The position numbers were made by a program, and so were the translations under genes. From Rhodomicrobium sp. R_RK_3 (GTDB taxonomy: Bacteria > Pseudomonadota > Alphaproteobacteria > Rhizobiales > Rhodomicrobiaceae): a stretch of DNA of 64,000 nucleotides. The stretch spans positions 31,745 through 95,744 of the forward strand of contig NZ_MWLK01000024.1 of NCBI RefSeq assembly GCF_002198715.1, read 5' to 3'. This document shows positions 45,735-54,527 of this stretch, one piece after another. Numbering within the stretch: position 1 is the first letter of the stretch; the number at the start of each line of letters is the position of its first letter. The notes under the pieces are model-generated. The model worked only from the letters and a program-made list of their open reading frames with translations, did no database searches and was not told where the DNA came from.

Positions 45735-45958
45735 ATGACCGGACTGACCAGCGCTCTTGAGGCGCTTTTTTTATGGCTGCGGGCTGCTCGGCACAACAGC
45801 CCGACGTGATGACTCGCGTGGTCGAGGTGCCGTCCCCGGCGCCCTACAGGTTCATCACCTGGTCGCCGTCCGACTCGCCGCAAACCAAACACGAAGTCCG
45901 CGCTCACAATCGCGCGCACCAGGCCGTCATCAACGCCCAGAAGGCCCGCGCGAAATGA
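45735..45958 (+). pseudogene. Phage spanin-like small lipoprotein, possibly frameshifted
   Basis: An ATG frame at 45773-45958 gives 61 residues beginning MAAGCS, then PDVMTRVVEVPSPAPYRFIT and HNRAHQAV, like the outer-membrane spanin lipoproteins of phages. It lacks the hydrophobic signal segment. That segment exists in another frame from ATG 45735 (MTGLTSALEALF), and the two join across a run of seven T (45766-45772), giving a lipobox-like MAAGC. The simplest reading is a one-base change in the T-run; slippage or a sequencing error are alternatives. Its stop overlaps the next start (ATGA). Confidence 0.45.
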
Positions 45959-46311
45959 GCCGCCAGACCGTCGCCGACGATTTCGGCTCACGCCTGGCGC
46001 TGCTCGAGCGGCACGCCCAATCCACCGAGAAGCGGCTGGACAACGTCGATAGTGCGCTGGGGCGTATCGAGGCGGCATTGAGCAAGGCAGAGGGCCGCCC
46101 GGCCTTCGAGCCTATGAAGATCCTCAGTTTCGTGAAGGACGCAGGCATTCTGATCGGCATGGGCGCGGCGGCCATCATTTTTATCAGCACCAGCATCAAC
46201 AGCTCACCGATGGCGGTGATGGAGAGTCAGCTCTCGTCGGTGATGAAACGTCTGGAAGCAGTGGAGACCGCACTGCGATGGAAGACGGAATTCAGCGATG
46301 CGCGCCGCTGA
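45955..46311 (+). CDS. Small coiled-coil membrane protein, holin/XhlA-like
   Basis: The 118-residue protein has a coiled coil (SRLALLERHAQSTEKRLDNV), one membrane helix (about 57-78: AGILIGMGAAAIIFIST) and a second short coil (QLSSVMKRLEAVE). This layout is that of phage XhlA-type or accessory holin proteins. It overlaps the spanin-like gene by four bases (ATGA), which supports a lysis cassette. Confidence 0.6.
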   Translation: MSRQTVADDFGSRLALLERHAQSTEKRLDNVDSALGRIEAALSKAEGRPAFEPMKILSFVKDAGILIGMGAAAIIFISTSINSSPMAVMESQLSSVMKRLEAVETALRWKTEFSDARR

Positions 46312-46390
46312 AACGGCGACATGCATCCGCTATGTGCCATGTCCGCTATGGGGTGCTAGCGGAAGTCGCGCCGTACCCGATCTGCGTCTT

Positions 46391-46792
46391 CTATAGGCTT
46401 TTTCCGCCCAGCAGGCCTACGATGGTACCAAAGCCAGTCTTTGCTAGAAAATCCAGTAATGTCATAAAATTTTTTTGAGCCTCAGTAGGAGCGGGAAATT
46501 TATATACCGCATATCCATATATAGGTATAGTAAGAACGGTTATAATAATGACCGTTATAAGTATGAATTGGTATGTTGATCCAACCTCAATAATCTTTGC
46601 GGACCGGCGGCCCAAGTTGGGGTCAGCCAGATCGACTGGCGCCTCGGTTTGCCTTGGACCATCAGTGCTTATGACGAAAGGCTTTCCAGGACTCGAGATA
46701 ATTTCGGCGATTAAGGTGGCGCTATTTGCAACAGGATTGTCGGTTCCAGTTACAATTCGACGCACTTCATTGTTAGCCAAAGTTATCTCCAT
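46391..46792 (-). CDS. Small membrane protein, unknown
   Basis: The 133-residue protein has a soluble N-terminal half, one strong membrane helix (ILITVIIITVLTIPIYGYAV near residue 80) and a weaker C-terminal hydrophobic stretch (LLDFLAKTGFGTIVGLLGG). AT-rich. It lies 52 bp behind the deiminase-like gene on the same strand, so the two are probably an operon; an anchor, target or immunity partner are possible roles. I do not recognise the family. Confidence 0.6.
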   Translation of the reverse strand: MEITLANNEVRRIVTGTDNPVANSATLIAEIISSPGKPFVISTDGPRQTEAPVDLADPNLGRRSAKIIEVGSTYQFILITVIIITVLTIPIYGYAVYKFPAPTEAQKNFMTLLDFLAKTGFGTIVGLLGGKSL

Positions 46793-46844
46793 CGTCGTTA
46801 CTGGAAAAAACTCTAAGTAAGCATGTCAGCTACTCTGACCCGCG

Positions 46845-48350
46845 TCATGCGATAAGGCCGCCGTTTATCTTCCGACCGAGATATTTCGTGATACAATGCA
46901 CCGCGCCAAGGCCCCCAGCAAACGGATGGAAATCTCCAAGCCCGTGAACTGTAAATCCCTGAGCTTCTAGAATTTCTCGATTCCTTTGGTCGGTGGCGTT
47001 CAGTTCTTGGAAGCTACCAAACCCGTACTCCGGCATCCAAATGTCTCTTTTATTGCCATTGACTTGGACTAAAGCGTTATTCGATGTGGCAAAATACCAC
47101 AAGATCTCCTTTTTTTTTGCATCTACGTAGTATGCTGAAGGTAAAGGATTTCTGATTACTTCAAAGCCAATACGCCTTAATCGCCTCGCAATGTCGTTGA
47201 ATACTCCTTGCATGGAGTACCCTTTTGCGAATTGGATGTAGTCGAACCTGCTGAGCATTTTCTCGGCTTCCGAAGGATCTCCGACTAGGGCAATCTCCTG
47301 GCCTTTGGAATTTTTTCCAAGTAGGGTGATGAACATGTCGATGTGAAAGAGGGGCTGCGCAGTGCCTCGTTGATTGCCACGATAGACAACATGATGCCAC
47401 AGATCGCCATTTATGCTTTGGGGGACCTTCTGTTCTTCAGGAACGGGCAGGTGGGTGCCAATCGGATATAAAATCCGATCTCTCTCCATCTCTAAACTAT
47501 ATGCTCGTCTAATGGCTTCTAGCTTCGTTTCGTCGGGGCGCTGAGTAATGCTGCCAATTTCGAACGAATTGTTGGGATAGTCGAGTCCAATCAACCAAGT
47601 CTCATCGCCAACGAGTATATTTCCGCCTTGAAAATACAGGTTCGAGAGGGCCAGTTTGAGGGGGGTAAACTCAGCGACTTCATCCGCGATAAACTCGTCC
47701 GCATATCTTCTGAAACTTGCTGACTCTACGAAGTATTTTTCGCTGTCGTGTAGATCGTCAGATATGCAATAAGCGTCTTGAGCCCAGATAGAAAAGTTTA
47801 AGGACGGATCCGCCGTCCCGATCACAGTTTTATGGGAGCGCCCCAGTCCGCTCACCCAGTTTTTACACTCGTCTAGGGTCGAGTCATGGGTCAAAATTGT
47901 AAACTCTAAATCCGCAGGAAGCGAGCTAAGGAGCTTGGTATAAGCGTTCTTATAAGGATCGCGCTTTGCTGGCGGATCGTTAAACAACCAATCCGGCATT
48001 GTTAGTAGTATATTGGTTATTTCTCCGTAGGCGCTCGATACAAGTTTGGGTCGATCAAGCTTTGATGCTAACTCTTTTAGTATCTCGCGAGCCCTCGATC
48101 GTTTTTGCAAATAATTTATACTAACCTCTCGCTCTGTTGCAGCGCGGATAGGTAACTTTTCATTCCTCACAAAATGATTTTCTTTGAGTGAAGTCAGCAT
48201 GAAATTCCTCGAAAGCTTGCGGTAATCGGGAAATGAATTGATGCACGTAGAGGGAGCTGCTACTCGCTGTGTGGTCGCGGCTCCAAACAATGGGCAAGTA
48301 AGGATGAAATCGAATTCGAACAGATCCGGAGGTTCATCGGCATTGTACAC
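46845..48350 (-). CDS. Guanidino-group-modifying-enzyme homologue (agmatine/peptidyl-arginine deiminase-like)
   Basis: The 501-residue protein has the key positions of agmatine-deiminase-type enzymes in order: Asp192 in IWAQD (usual WxRD), FQGGNI near 242 (usual EGGN), His336 in HIDMF, and the nucleophile Cys486 in GAVHCITKYLG, close to the usual IHCITQQ. The catalytic His, Asp and Cys are therefore all present. About 110 N-terminal residues have no recognised domain; an internal ATG (residue 51) could be the true start. The gene is AT-rich, sits in the tRNA-Pro element and pairs with a membrane protein. Substrate unknown: hydrolase, deiminase or amidinotransferase are all possible for this fold. 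Confidence 0.75.
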   Translation of the reverse strand: MYNADEPPDLFEFDFILTCPLFGAATTQRVAAPSTCINSFPDYRKLSRNFMLTSLKENHFVRNEKLPIRAATEREVSINYLQKRSRAREILKELASKLDRPKLVSSAYGEITNILLTMPDWLFNDPPAKRDPYKNAYTKLLSSLPADLEFTILTHDSTLDECKNWVSGLGRSHKTVIGTADPSLNFSIWAQDAYCISDDLHDSEKYFVESASFRRYADEFIADEVAEFTPLKLALSNLYFQGGNILVGDETWLIGLDYPNNSFEIGSITQRPDETKLEAIRRAYSLEMERDRILYPIGTHLPVPEEQKVPQSINGDLWHHVVYRGNQRGTAQPLFHIDMFITLLGKNSKGQEIALVGDPSEAEKMLSRFDYIQFAKGYSMQGVFNDIARRLRRIGFEVIRNPLPSAYYVDAKKKEILWYFATSNNALVQVNGNKRDIWMPEYGFGSFQELNATDQRNREILEAQGFTVHGLGDFHPFAGGLGAVHCITKYLGRKINGGLIA

Positions 48351-48547
48351 CCACTCAGCGCATAATTATAGCACCTGTAAACCGATTTTTCAGTGTGCGC
48401 ACGCACTAACCCAATGGATGATTTCTTCACGCAAACGCCGCTGTGGTGGAGACGAGGCGTCCCGGTTGTCGTAAGCCGAGCACTGATGTCCGAGTTGAGG
48501 CGTAAGCAGAAGTGGCGCCCTCAGCTTGGCTGGACGGTATTACCCGT

Positions 48548-49021
48548 TCACGCCGTCATCGGCGCCTGCCCCATAGCGCGCCTTAGCGCCTTCCGGCTTG
48601 GCTCCGACAGCCGCGCCCAGCGGCCGCCCTCGGCCCAATAGCGTCGCAAATCGTCGACGTCGCGCCGGGCAAGGATCGCCAGATCCTCATCATCGTCCCA
48701 AGCCGTCGCCTGCAGACCGCCATCGTCTGCATCCTCGCCCGCACTGGCGTTCTCGCCCTCAATCGCGGGCGGCTCCATCCCGTGGCGCAAGGCAACAGTC
48801 GGCCCGTGGATCGGCTCATGCGCCCCGATGAATATCACCCCCTTCGACTGCAGAAACTCCGTCAAGCGCCGCACCGTCTGTGCATGTGGCGCCTTTTTGC
48901 CAGCTTCGAGGCCGGAGATCGTCATTTTATTCACCCCGGATTGCTCGGCTAGGTCGCTGGTTTTCATCCTCAAAAGTGCCCTGGCCATCCGGAGCTGTTC
49001 TGGAGTCATCGCTCTTTCCAT
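48548..49021 (-). CDS. XRE-family (Cro/CI-type) transcriptional regulator
   Basis: The 157-residue protein has an N-terminal helix-turn-helix (MRMARALLR onward, with MKTSDLAEQSGVNKMTISGL) and an acidic C-terminal half with no clear domain. It is divergent from the replication-type genes at 49081 and 49274; the 59-bp AT-rich space between them is the likely operator region. It probably keeps the element silent. Confidence 0.85.
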   Translation of the reverse strand: MERAMTPEQLRMARALLRMKTSDLAEQSGVNKMTISGLEAGKKAPHAQTVRRLTEFLQSKGVIFIGAHEPIHGPTVALRHGMEPPAIEGENASAGEDADDGGLQATAWDDDEDLAILARRDVDDLRRYWAEGGRWARLSEPSRKALRRAMGQAPMTA

Positions 49022-49080
49022 ATTAATAATTGCCAGTTTTACCGGTCTTCTGTATTACTAATCAGGCGGCAGCGAGCCGC

Positions 49081-49269
49081 ATGGGTTGCGTAGGAGCGGA
49101 AATGCCGGACCGATCCCCACCATTGGCGAGCGCCGCCATTCTTACCGACGCTGCTTCCGAGATGCTCCGCGACGCCGCTACCGCGGTGAAGGATGCGGGG
49201 GCGATCGATGCCGAGCAAGAAATTATTGCGCTCGCCGACCAGGTTTCCCGCGCCGCAGAAAGCCGCTGA
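49081..49269 (+). CDS. Small helical protein of the element
   Basis: From ATG 49081 (or ATG 49102) this gives up to 62 residues: MPDRSPPLASAAILTDAASE followed by an alanine-rich helix. The stop is 4 bp before the ATPase start, so translation is probably coupled. No family recognised. Confidence 0.5.
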   Translation: MGCVGAEMPDRSPPLASAAILTDAASEMLRDAATAVKDAGAIDAEQEIIALADQVSRAAESR

Positions 49270-49273
49270 GCCG

Positions 49274-50227
49274 ATGAAGCCGGCGATCGCGAAGGCGCTC
49301 AGCGCGCAGCTCGCGCGCGACATTGGCGGGCGGCCTGCGGTCGACGAGCCGATCCCGTTGCCGGGGACGATCCTCTATAAGACGGTCGGGGCGCCGCTCG
49401 TGCAGCGCTTCCCCGTGCAGATGATGCCGGCGCTGCCGACCGCCTACACAATCCGGGACGGCGAACTGGTCGACCTGCGCACGCGCGCGGCCGAGTCGCC
49501 CTTCCTGCGCGCCGAGGAGGTCGAGGCCAAGCCGCTCGAATGGCTCTGGCCGGGCTTCATCCCGATCGGCGCGCTTACGCTGCTCGGCGGCGCTGCCGGG
49601 ATGGGCAAGTCCCAGGCAGCAATCTCCCTCGCCGCCGCGCTGTCGAGCGGCGGCTCATGGCCGACGGGCGAGCGCGCCGAGAAGGGCTCTGCGCTGGTCC
49701 TCGAGGCGGAAGACGACGTCGCCCGCACGGTGACGCCGCGGCTGATGGCGGCCGGCGCCGTTTTGCGGCGCGTAGGGCTGGGCAAGGCTCTCGACCTGAC
49801 GCAGAGCCTCGAGCTGCTCGAGGCCGAAGCCAAGCGGCGCGGTGATCTGCGCCTGGTGGTGCTGAGCCCGATCAGGAAATTCTTTGGCGACGCGGAGCTG
49901 CACGGCAATCTCGGCGTCCGGGCGGCGCTTGATCCCATTTTGGCATGGGCAGAGCGGCGCCGCGTGGCCATCCTGGGTATCGCGCACCCGCCGAAGGACA
50001 AGGAACACAAGGAGGCGTTCGCTGGCTCTACGGCCTTCCTGGAGCTGGCGCGCGCGGCCTACTCGGTCATCCCTGACCCAGGCGACAAAAATCCCGTTGT
50101 GAAGCAGAAACAGCGGATCCTCGTGGCGGCCAAGAACAATCTTGGCGCCGACGACGTCACGCTGCGCTATGCGATCGAAGGCACGCGCGCTGGGACGATA
50201 GAAACACGCAAAGTGGTATGGAAGTGA
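49274..50227 (+). CDS. RepA-like AAA ATPase (DnaB/RecA-fold), replication or helicase type
   Basis: The 317-residue protein has a P-loop GGAAGMGKSQAA near residue 115, Walker B-like DLRLVVLSPI near 200, and the central ALVLEAEDD and AHPPKDK stretches typical of RepA/Gp4-like ATPases in phages and plasmids. No primase domain is seen. ATG 49274 is preferred; the upstream extension overlaps the small gene. It probably served replication of the element. Confidence 0.8.
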   Translation: MKPAIAKALSAQLARDIGGRPAVDEPIPLPGTILYKTVGAPLVQRFPVQMMPALPTAYTIRDGELVDLRTRAAESPFLRAEEVEAKPLEWLWPGFIPIGALTLLGGAAGMGKSQAAISLAAALSSGGSWPTGERAEKGSALVLEAEDDVARTVTPRLMAAGAVLRRVGLGKALDLTQSLELLEAEAKRRGDLRLVVLSPIRKFFGDAELHGNLGVRAALDPILAWAERRRVAILGIAHPPKDKEHKEAFAGSTAFLELARAAYSVIPDPGDKNPVVKQKQRILVAAKNNLGADDVTLRYAIEGTRAGTIETRKVVWK

Positions 50228-50252
50228 GCGGCCGCAGGCCACGCCCGGCCGG

Positions 50253-50873
50253 CTAGCCAGCGCCTTCACGCAGGAGCGACTTTCCGAAAAGCTCCTCAAA
50301 GCGCCGAATTATTTGCTCAAGCTCCTGCTGTATCGCGTCGGAAGCGTTCGGCTCGTATCCCCAACCAATGATTGCCTCCCATTTTCTGCATTGGGCACTC
50401 ATATGCACTCCGTGCGGCGGCCATGTTCTGATAAGGCTTAATGCTGCCGTTCCAATCTGCGCGTGCGGTGCTTTCAGCTCCAGGAATGGCTGACCTGCGT
50501 CTTGGCCGAAGCAAGCCATCGCCCTGTATTTTTTTGCCTGAAGATTGCTGAACGCCGCTTTATCCTGTTCAAGCCGAGCAATTGTGCGGAAGTAAGCGTC
50601 CCGCATTTGAGCATGCCCTGGATCCTCGTCCTCCGCTCTCGGTCGGCCTTCGGCCTCGCCGACAAAGCCAGCAGGACTACGAGCCCAGGCGATGACCTCA
50701 CGCACCTCGTATATGCCCGTAAGAATATCTTCGGCCAGCTCAATCTTTCGCTTTCCAGTGGCTTCCGGATGCCACTTTCGATACCCCAGCACCGCAACGG
50801 CGGCGCCGACGACTGCAGACGCGGCGACAAATAAAGGCGCTATTGCCGCGAGCTGCGTCAGAGCGTGCCACAT
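50253..50873 (-). CDS. Hypothetical protein with one N-terminal membrane helix
   Basis: The 206-residue protein starts with a membrane helix (APLFVAASAVVGAAVAVLGY) and continues as a helical cytoplasmic part with no known motif. It is convergent with the ATPase gene. A cargo gene of the element; function unknown. Confidence 0.65.
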   Translation of the reverse strand: MWHALTQLAAIAPLFVAASAVVGAAVAVLGYRKWHPEATGKRKIELAEDILTGIYEVREVIAWARSPAGFVGEAEGRPRAEDEDPGHAQMRDAYFRTIARLEQDKAAFSNLQAKKYRAMACFGQDAGQPFLELKAPHAQIGTAALSLIRTWPPHGVHMSAQCRKWEAIIGWGYEPNASDAIQQELEQIIRRFEELFGKSLLREGAG

Positions 50874-51100
50874 ACTCTTCCCCCTCGAATCATCATGTCA
50901 CCCCCGTGAAAACATGAGCCAAAGTCGAGCTGACAAGTCGAGTGCGAAGAGAATTTATACCTGCTCCATCCAGCGCGGCTAGGGAGCCGCGGCGCAGGCG
51001 TGAACGCTCGGCGAACGAGCCAAAATCTGTTCGGGACAGTTTCGGGACGCTTTCTCATCCGTATTCGTTTTGTTCGATTTGTTGCCAACGCCGATTAGGA

Positions 51101-51188
51101 CTTGCGGCTTTAAAAGCCCTATGGGATAAGGCGCTTCCTGGCGTCGGAGTGTAGCGCAGCCTGGTAGCGCACCTGCTTCGGGAGCAGG
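51101..51188 (+). repeat. Right attachment repeat (attR)
   Basis: Identical over 88 bp to 43195-43282. Here the tRNA continues to its normal 3' end, so the element has supplied the leader and 5' half of the tRNA now in use. Identity ends at tRNA position 44, right after the anticodon stem, which puts the recombination point in or near the anticodon arm. Confidence 0.9.
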
Positions 51189-51221
51189 GGGTCAGAGGTT
51201 CGAATCCTCTCACTCCGACCA
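51145..51221 (+). tRNA. tRNA-Pro (anticodon CGG)
   Basis: A complete 77-nt cloverleaf: acceptor CGGAGTG pairs with CACTCCG, D-stem GCGC/GCGC, anticodon stem CCTGC/GCAGG with loop TTCGGGA (anticodon CGG, reading CCG), T-arm AGAGG-TTCGAAT-CCTCT, and an encoded CCA end. It is the integration site of the 7.9-kb element. Confidence 0.97.
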
Positions 51222-51330
51222 ATAATCCGGCCGCATCGAACCATTCAGCACGAAGGCCGAAACGCGGTGACCCGGCGGCGCTCATGCGCGACACTGGCTG
51301 GCGCGGCGGGAGGCCGCCGGAGGCGATGTA

Positions 51331-52152
51331 ATGCTGAAGCGACCCATTCCATCCAGCGGCGAAATGCTGCCCGTGATCGGCTGCGGCACCTACCAGACCT
51401 TCGATGTCGGCGCGGCCGCCGCCACGCGCGCGCCTTTGCGCGGCGTGCTCGCCGCCCTGTTCGCGGCCGGCGGTTCGGTGATCGACAGCTCGCCCATGTA
51501 CGGCAAGGCGGAACGTGTCGCCGGCGACCTCCTCGCCGAGGAGGGGATGCGGGAGCGGGCCTTCGTCGCCACAAAAGTGTGGACCCGGGGCCGCGAGGCC
51601 GGCATCGCCGAAATGGAGCGGTCATTCGCCCTGCTTAAGGTCTCGACCATCGATCTGATGCAGATCCACAATCTGTTGGACTGGCGCACGCACCTCGCCA
51701 CCTTGCGCGGCTGGAAGGCCGAGGGCCGCGTCCGCTATCTCGGCATCACCCATTACACCGCCGGCGCTCACGCCGATCTCGCCGCGATCATGCGCAGCGA
51801 ACCGATCGACTTCGTGCAATTCAACTATGCGCTCGACGACCGCGCCGCCGAAACCAGTCTGCTGCCGCTCGCCGCCGAGCGCGGCATCGCCGTACTCATC
51901 AACCGGCCGCTGGGGCAGGGCAATCTTCTGCGCCGCCTTGCCCGCAAGCCGCTGCCGGATGTCGCCGCCGAGCTCGGCGCTGCGAGCTGGGCCGAACTGG
52001 CGCTGAAATATCTGATTTCGAACGAGGCGGTGACCTGCCTCATCCCCGCGACGAGCAAGCCCGAGCATATGGCGATGAATGCGCGGGCGGGCGCAGGCCC
52101 GCTGCCGGATGCCGAGATGCGGCGTCAGATTTTGGCGGCGGCGGGAGTTTGA
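51331..52152 (+). CDS. Aldo/keto reductase family protein
   Basis: The 273-residue protein has the AKR pattern: VIDSSPMYGKAE near residue 50 (catalytic Tyr), the Lys strand FVATKVW, QIHNL (the His position), and the NADPH-binding C-terminal stretch LIPATSKPEHMAMN. It is shorter than typical AKRs (about 320) but the core is complete. Substrate unknown. Confidence 0.88.
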   Translation: MLKRPIPSSGEMLPVIGCGTYQTFDVGAAAATRAPLRGVLAALFAAGGSVIDSSPMYGKAERVAGDLLAEEGMRERAFVATKVWTRGREAGIAEMERSFALLKVSTIDLMQIHNLLDWRTHLATLRGWKAEGRVRYLGITHYTAGAHADLAAIMRSEPIDFVQFNYALDDRAAETSLLPLAAERGIAVLINRPLGQGNLLRRLARKPLPDVAAELGAASWAELALKYLISNEAVTCLIPATSKPEHMAMNARAGAGPLPDAEMRRQILAAAGV

Positions 52153-52225
52153 TGCGCCACCGCCCTCGGACGCCGTCACGGTGATGCGCGTTGCCAAGGC
52201 CGCCGCAGCTCACTATGACGGCCCT

Positions 52226-53299
52226 ATGAGAGCCGATGTGGAATCAACGCCCTTAAGGCACGCGGACCGGGCAAAACGGGGCGGGCTGACCGCGCCAATA
52301 CTCATGGCCGCCCTGGCGATATTGACGGCCGTGCTCTTCATCCTTTCCTTGCAGCTCGGTCCCGCGCCGCTCGGGCCGGGCACGGTCGTTCGCGCGCTGG
52401 CCGGGCTCGGCGATCCCGTCGATGTGCTGATCGTGCAGGAATTGCGGCTGCCGCGCGCCATCCTCGCCGTGCTGATCGGGGCGACGCTGGCGCTGGGCGG
52501 TGCGGCGCTGCAGGGCCTCGTGCGCAATCCGCTGGCGGCGCCCTCGGTGTTCGGCGCGCCGAGCGCGGCGGCCTTCGGCGCGGTGCTGGCCATCGGCACC
52601 GGCATGGCCGACAGCCTGTCCTTTTCGCTGCCGCTCGCCGCCATGCTTGCCGCGCTGGTCTCGGTCGGCGCGCTGCTGATCCTGGCCGGGCCTTCCGCCA
52701 GCATGGTGACCTTGCTGCTGGCGGGCCTTGCTTTGTCGAGTCTGGCGGGCGCCGCCGTCTCCCTGGCGCTCAACCTCGCGCCCAACCCCTATGCCGCGCT
52801 CGAAATCGCCTTCTGGCTGCTCGGATCGCTGGAGGACCGCAGCTTCCACCATGTCGCCATGGCAGCGCCCTTCATCGCCATTTGCTGGCTGCTGCTGCTC
52901 GGCGTGCGCGGGCCGTTGCGGGCGTTGACGCTCGGCGAGGACGTGGCGCGCACCAGCGGCGTCGATATGGGACGGCTGCGGCTGGTGACCGTGTTCGGCG
53001 TCGCCATGGGCGTCGGCGGGGCGGTGGCGGTTGCCGGGGTGATCGGCTTTGTCGGCCTGATCACGCCGCATCTGGTGCGCCCCTTCGTCGGCCACGATCC
53101 GGCGCGGGTGCATGTCCCGGCGATGCTGGCCGGCAGCGCGCTGCTGCTGGCCGCGGATTGCGCCTCCCGGCTGATCCCGTCCACGGGCGAGATCCGCATC
53201 GGCGTGCTGACGGCGCTGATCGGCGTGCCCTTCTTCATCTGGCTGGTGCTGAAGCAGCGCGGGCGCGACCTACTGGCCGGCACCGGAGGCGGCGCATGA
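52226..53299 (+). CDS. FecCD-family ABC transporter permease (iron/heme/cobalamin type)
   Basis: The 357-residue membrane protein has about ten helices, the FecCD signatures LRLPRAILAVLIGATLALGG followed by AALQGLVRNPLAAP near residue 75, and the C-terminal GxITPHLVRPFVGHD loop that contacts the ATPase. ATG 52226 is chosen; ATG 52184 is an alternative. Its stop overlaps the ATPase start (ATGA). No periplasmic binding protein or TonB receptor is in the window. Confidence 0.92.
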   Translation: MRADVESTPLRHADRAKRGGLTAPILMAALAILTAVLFILSLQLGPAPLGPGTVVRALAGLGDPVDVLIVQELRLPRAILAVLIGATLALGGAALQGLVRNPLAAPSVFGAPSAAAFGAVLAIGTGMADSLSFSLPLAAMLAALVSVGALLILAGPSASMVTLLLAGLALSSLAGAAVSLALNLAPNPYAALEIAFWLLGSLEDRSFHHVAMAAPFIAICWLLLLGVRGPLRALTLGEDVARTSGVDMGRLRLVTVFGVAMGVGGAVAVAGVIGFVGLITPHLVRPFVGHDPARVHVPAMLAGSALLLAADCASRLIPSTGEIRIGVLTALIGVPFFIWLVLKQRGRDLLAGTGGGA

Positions 53300-54081
53300 A
53301 CCTTCGCCTGGACAAGCTGGACGTTATGATGGGCGGCCGCAAGGTGCTGCGCGGCATCTCGCTCGAGGCCGGGCGCGGCGCGCTGATGATCGTGGTCGGG
53401 CCGAACGGAGCGGGCAAGACCACCCTGCTCAGGGCCATCGCCTGTCTCCTCGCCTCATCCGGGGGGCTGGATTGGGACGGCCAGGGCCTCGCCGGCATGA
53501 GTGCCGCCGCGCGCGCAAAGCTCATCGCCTATCTGCCGCAAGGCCATGTCGCGCACTGGCCGATAACCGCGCGCGACGTGGTGACGATCGGGCGCGCCCC
53601 CTTCGCCACCAGCCTGACTCGGCTGAGCCATGCCGACGCTCAGGCCATCGATGCGGCGCTCGACGCGGTCGATGCCAGGGCCTTTGCCGAGCGGCCGATC
53701 ACAGAATTGTCCGGCGGGGAGCGGGCGCGGGTGATGCTGGCGCGGGCCTTGGCGGTCGGGGCGCCGCTGCTGCTGGCGGACGAGCCGGTCGCCTCGCTCG
53801 ATCCGGCGCATCAGCTCGCGGTGATGGACATTCTGGTGGCGCAGGCAAAGAGCGGCCGGCTGGTGATCGCGGTGAGCCACGACCTGATCCTCGCCGCCCG
53901 CTACGCCGACAGCGTCCTGGTGCTGCGGGACGGAGAAGTTGCAGCCTTCGGGGCACCGGAGGCGACGCTGACAGCGGATCTGCTGCGCGACGTCTTCAAT
54001 GTCGAGGCGCTCGAACTCAGCGCGCCCGGCCACGCGCTGCAAATTCCGTGGAAAGCTGTGCATAATCCCGTGGCCCGGTAG
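53296..54081 (+). CDS. ABC transporter ATP-binding protein, FecE/BtuD type
   Basis: The 261-residue ATPase has Walker A GPNGAGKTTLLRA near residue 35, Q-loop YLPQGH, signature ELSGGERARVMLARAL near 135, Walker B LLLADEPVASLDP near 160 and H-loop AVSHD. It is translationally coupled to the FecCD permease, forming the inner-membrane half of a metal-chelate importer. The substrate (siderophore, heme or cobalamin) cannot be told from these two genes. Confidence 0.93.
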   Translation: MNLRLDKLDVMMGGRKVLRGISLEAGRGALMIVVGPNGAGKTTLLRAIACLLASSGGLDWDGQGLAGMSAAARAKLIAYLPQGHVAHWPITARDVVTIGRAPFATSLTRLSHADAQAIDAALDAVDARAFAERPITELSGGERARVMLARALAVGAPLLLADEPVASLDPAHQLAVMDILVAQAKSGRLVIAVSHDLILAARYADSVLVLRDGEVAAFGAPEATLTADLLRDVFNVEALELSAPGHALQIPWKAVHNPVAR

Positions 54082-54194
54082 TATTGCCGAGGGGGTATAG
54101 CCTGTCGGCCGAGGCGCGCGCCTTATGCAATGCTACGCAGTTCCCAACCGTACCGCGAGGAGGTGGGGTGCACCGGTCCCGGCGGCAGCCGCCT

Positions 54195-54527
54195 TTAGCG
54201 GCGCGCCAGATCCTTGAACAGCGCCGACCACCTGGCACGCAAAGCGACCGCGGCCTTCAACTTGCCGCCTGTCGAGGCCAGGATCAGTCCGAGCAGATAG
54301 CCAAGCTGCAACGTGCCGATCAGGCCGAGGACCGAAAGCGCCCCCCGCCAGAACGACCAATCGAGCTTGACACCGATAATGATGGTCGCCACGAGGACCG
54401 CGAAAGATAGAGTAATCACGGCCCCGACCCGGTAAAAGCTCCCCGCCAGAAAGCCAGCCAATCCGGCAAGGACGAGGGCCCAAATCCAGATCTGCGTGCT
54501 GTCCAGCTCGGCGATTAATTTCGCCAT
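54195..54527 (-). CDS. Small membrane protein, unknown
   Basis: The 110-residue protein has about three helices (WIWALVLAGLAGFLAGSFY, then VITLSFAVLVATIIIGVKL, then LSVLGLIGTLQLGYLLGLIL) and a basic tail. Convergent with the ABC ATPase gene. No family recognised; it resembles no transporter or toxin that I can name. Confidence 0.65.
   Translation of the reverse strand: MAKLIAELDSTQIWIWALVLAGLAGFLAGSFYRVGAVITLSFAVLVATIIIGVKLDWSFWRGALSVLGLIGTLQLGYLLGLILASTGGKLKAAVALRARWSALFKDLARR

Larger units (their letters stand above)
43283..51188. mobile_element. 7.9-kb integrated element at tRNA-Pro
   Basis: The element is bounded by the 88-bp direct repeats and has an integrase remnant reading toward the left repeat. 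It carries phage-lysis-like genes, a Cro/CI-type regulator, a RepA-like ATPase and accessory genes (Abi-alpha-like, guanidino-modifying enzyme). Much of it is AT-richer than the chromosome. The integrase is N-terminally truncated, so the element is probably no longer self-mobile: a decayed prophage, satellite or integrative element. Confidence 0.85.
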
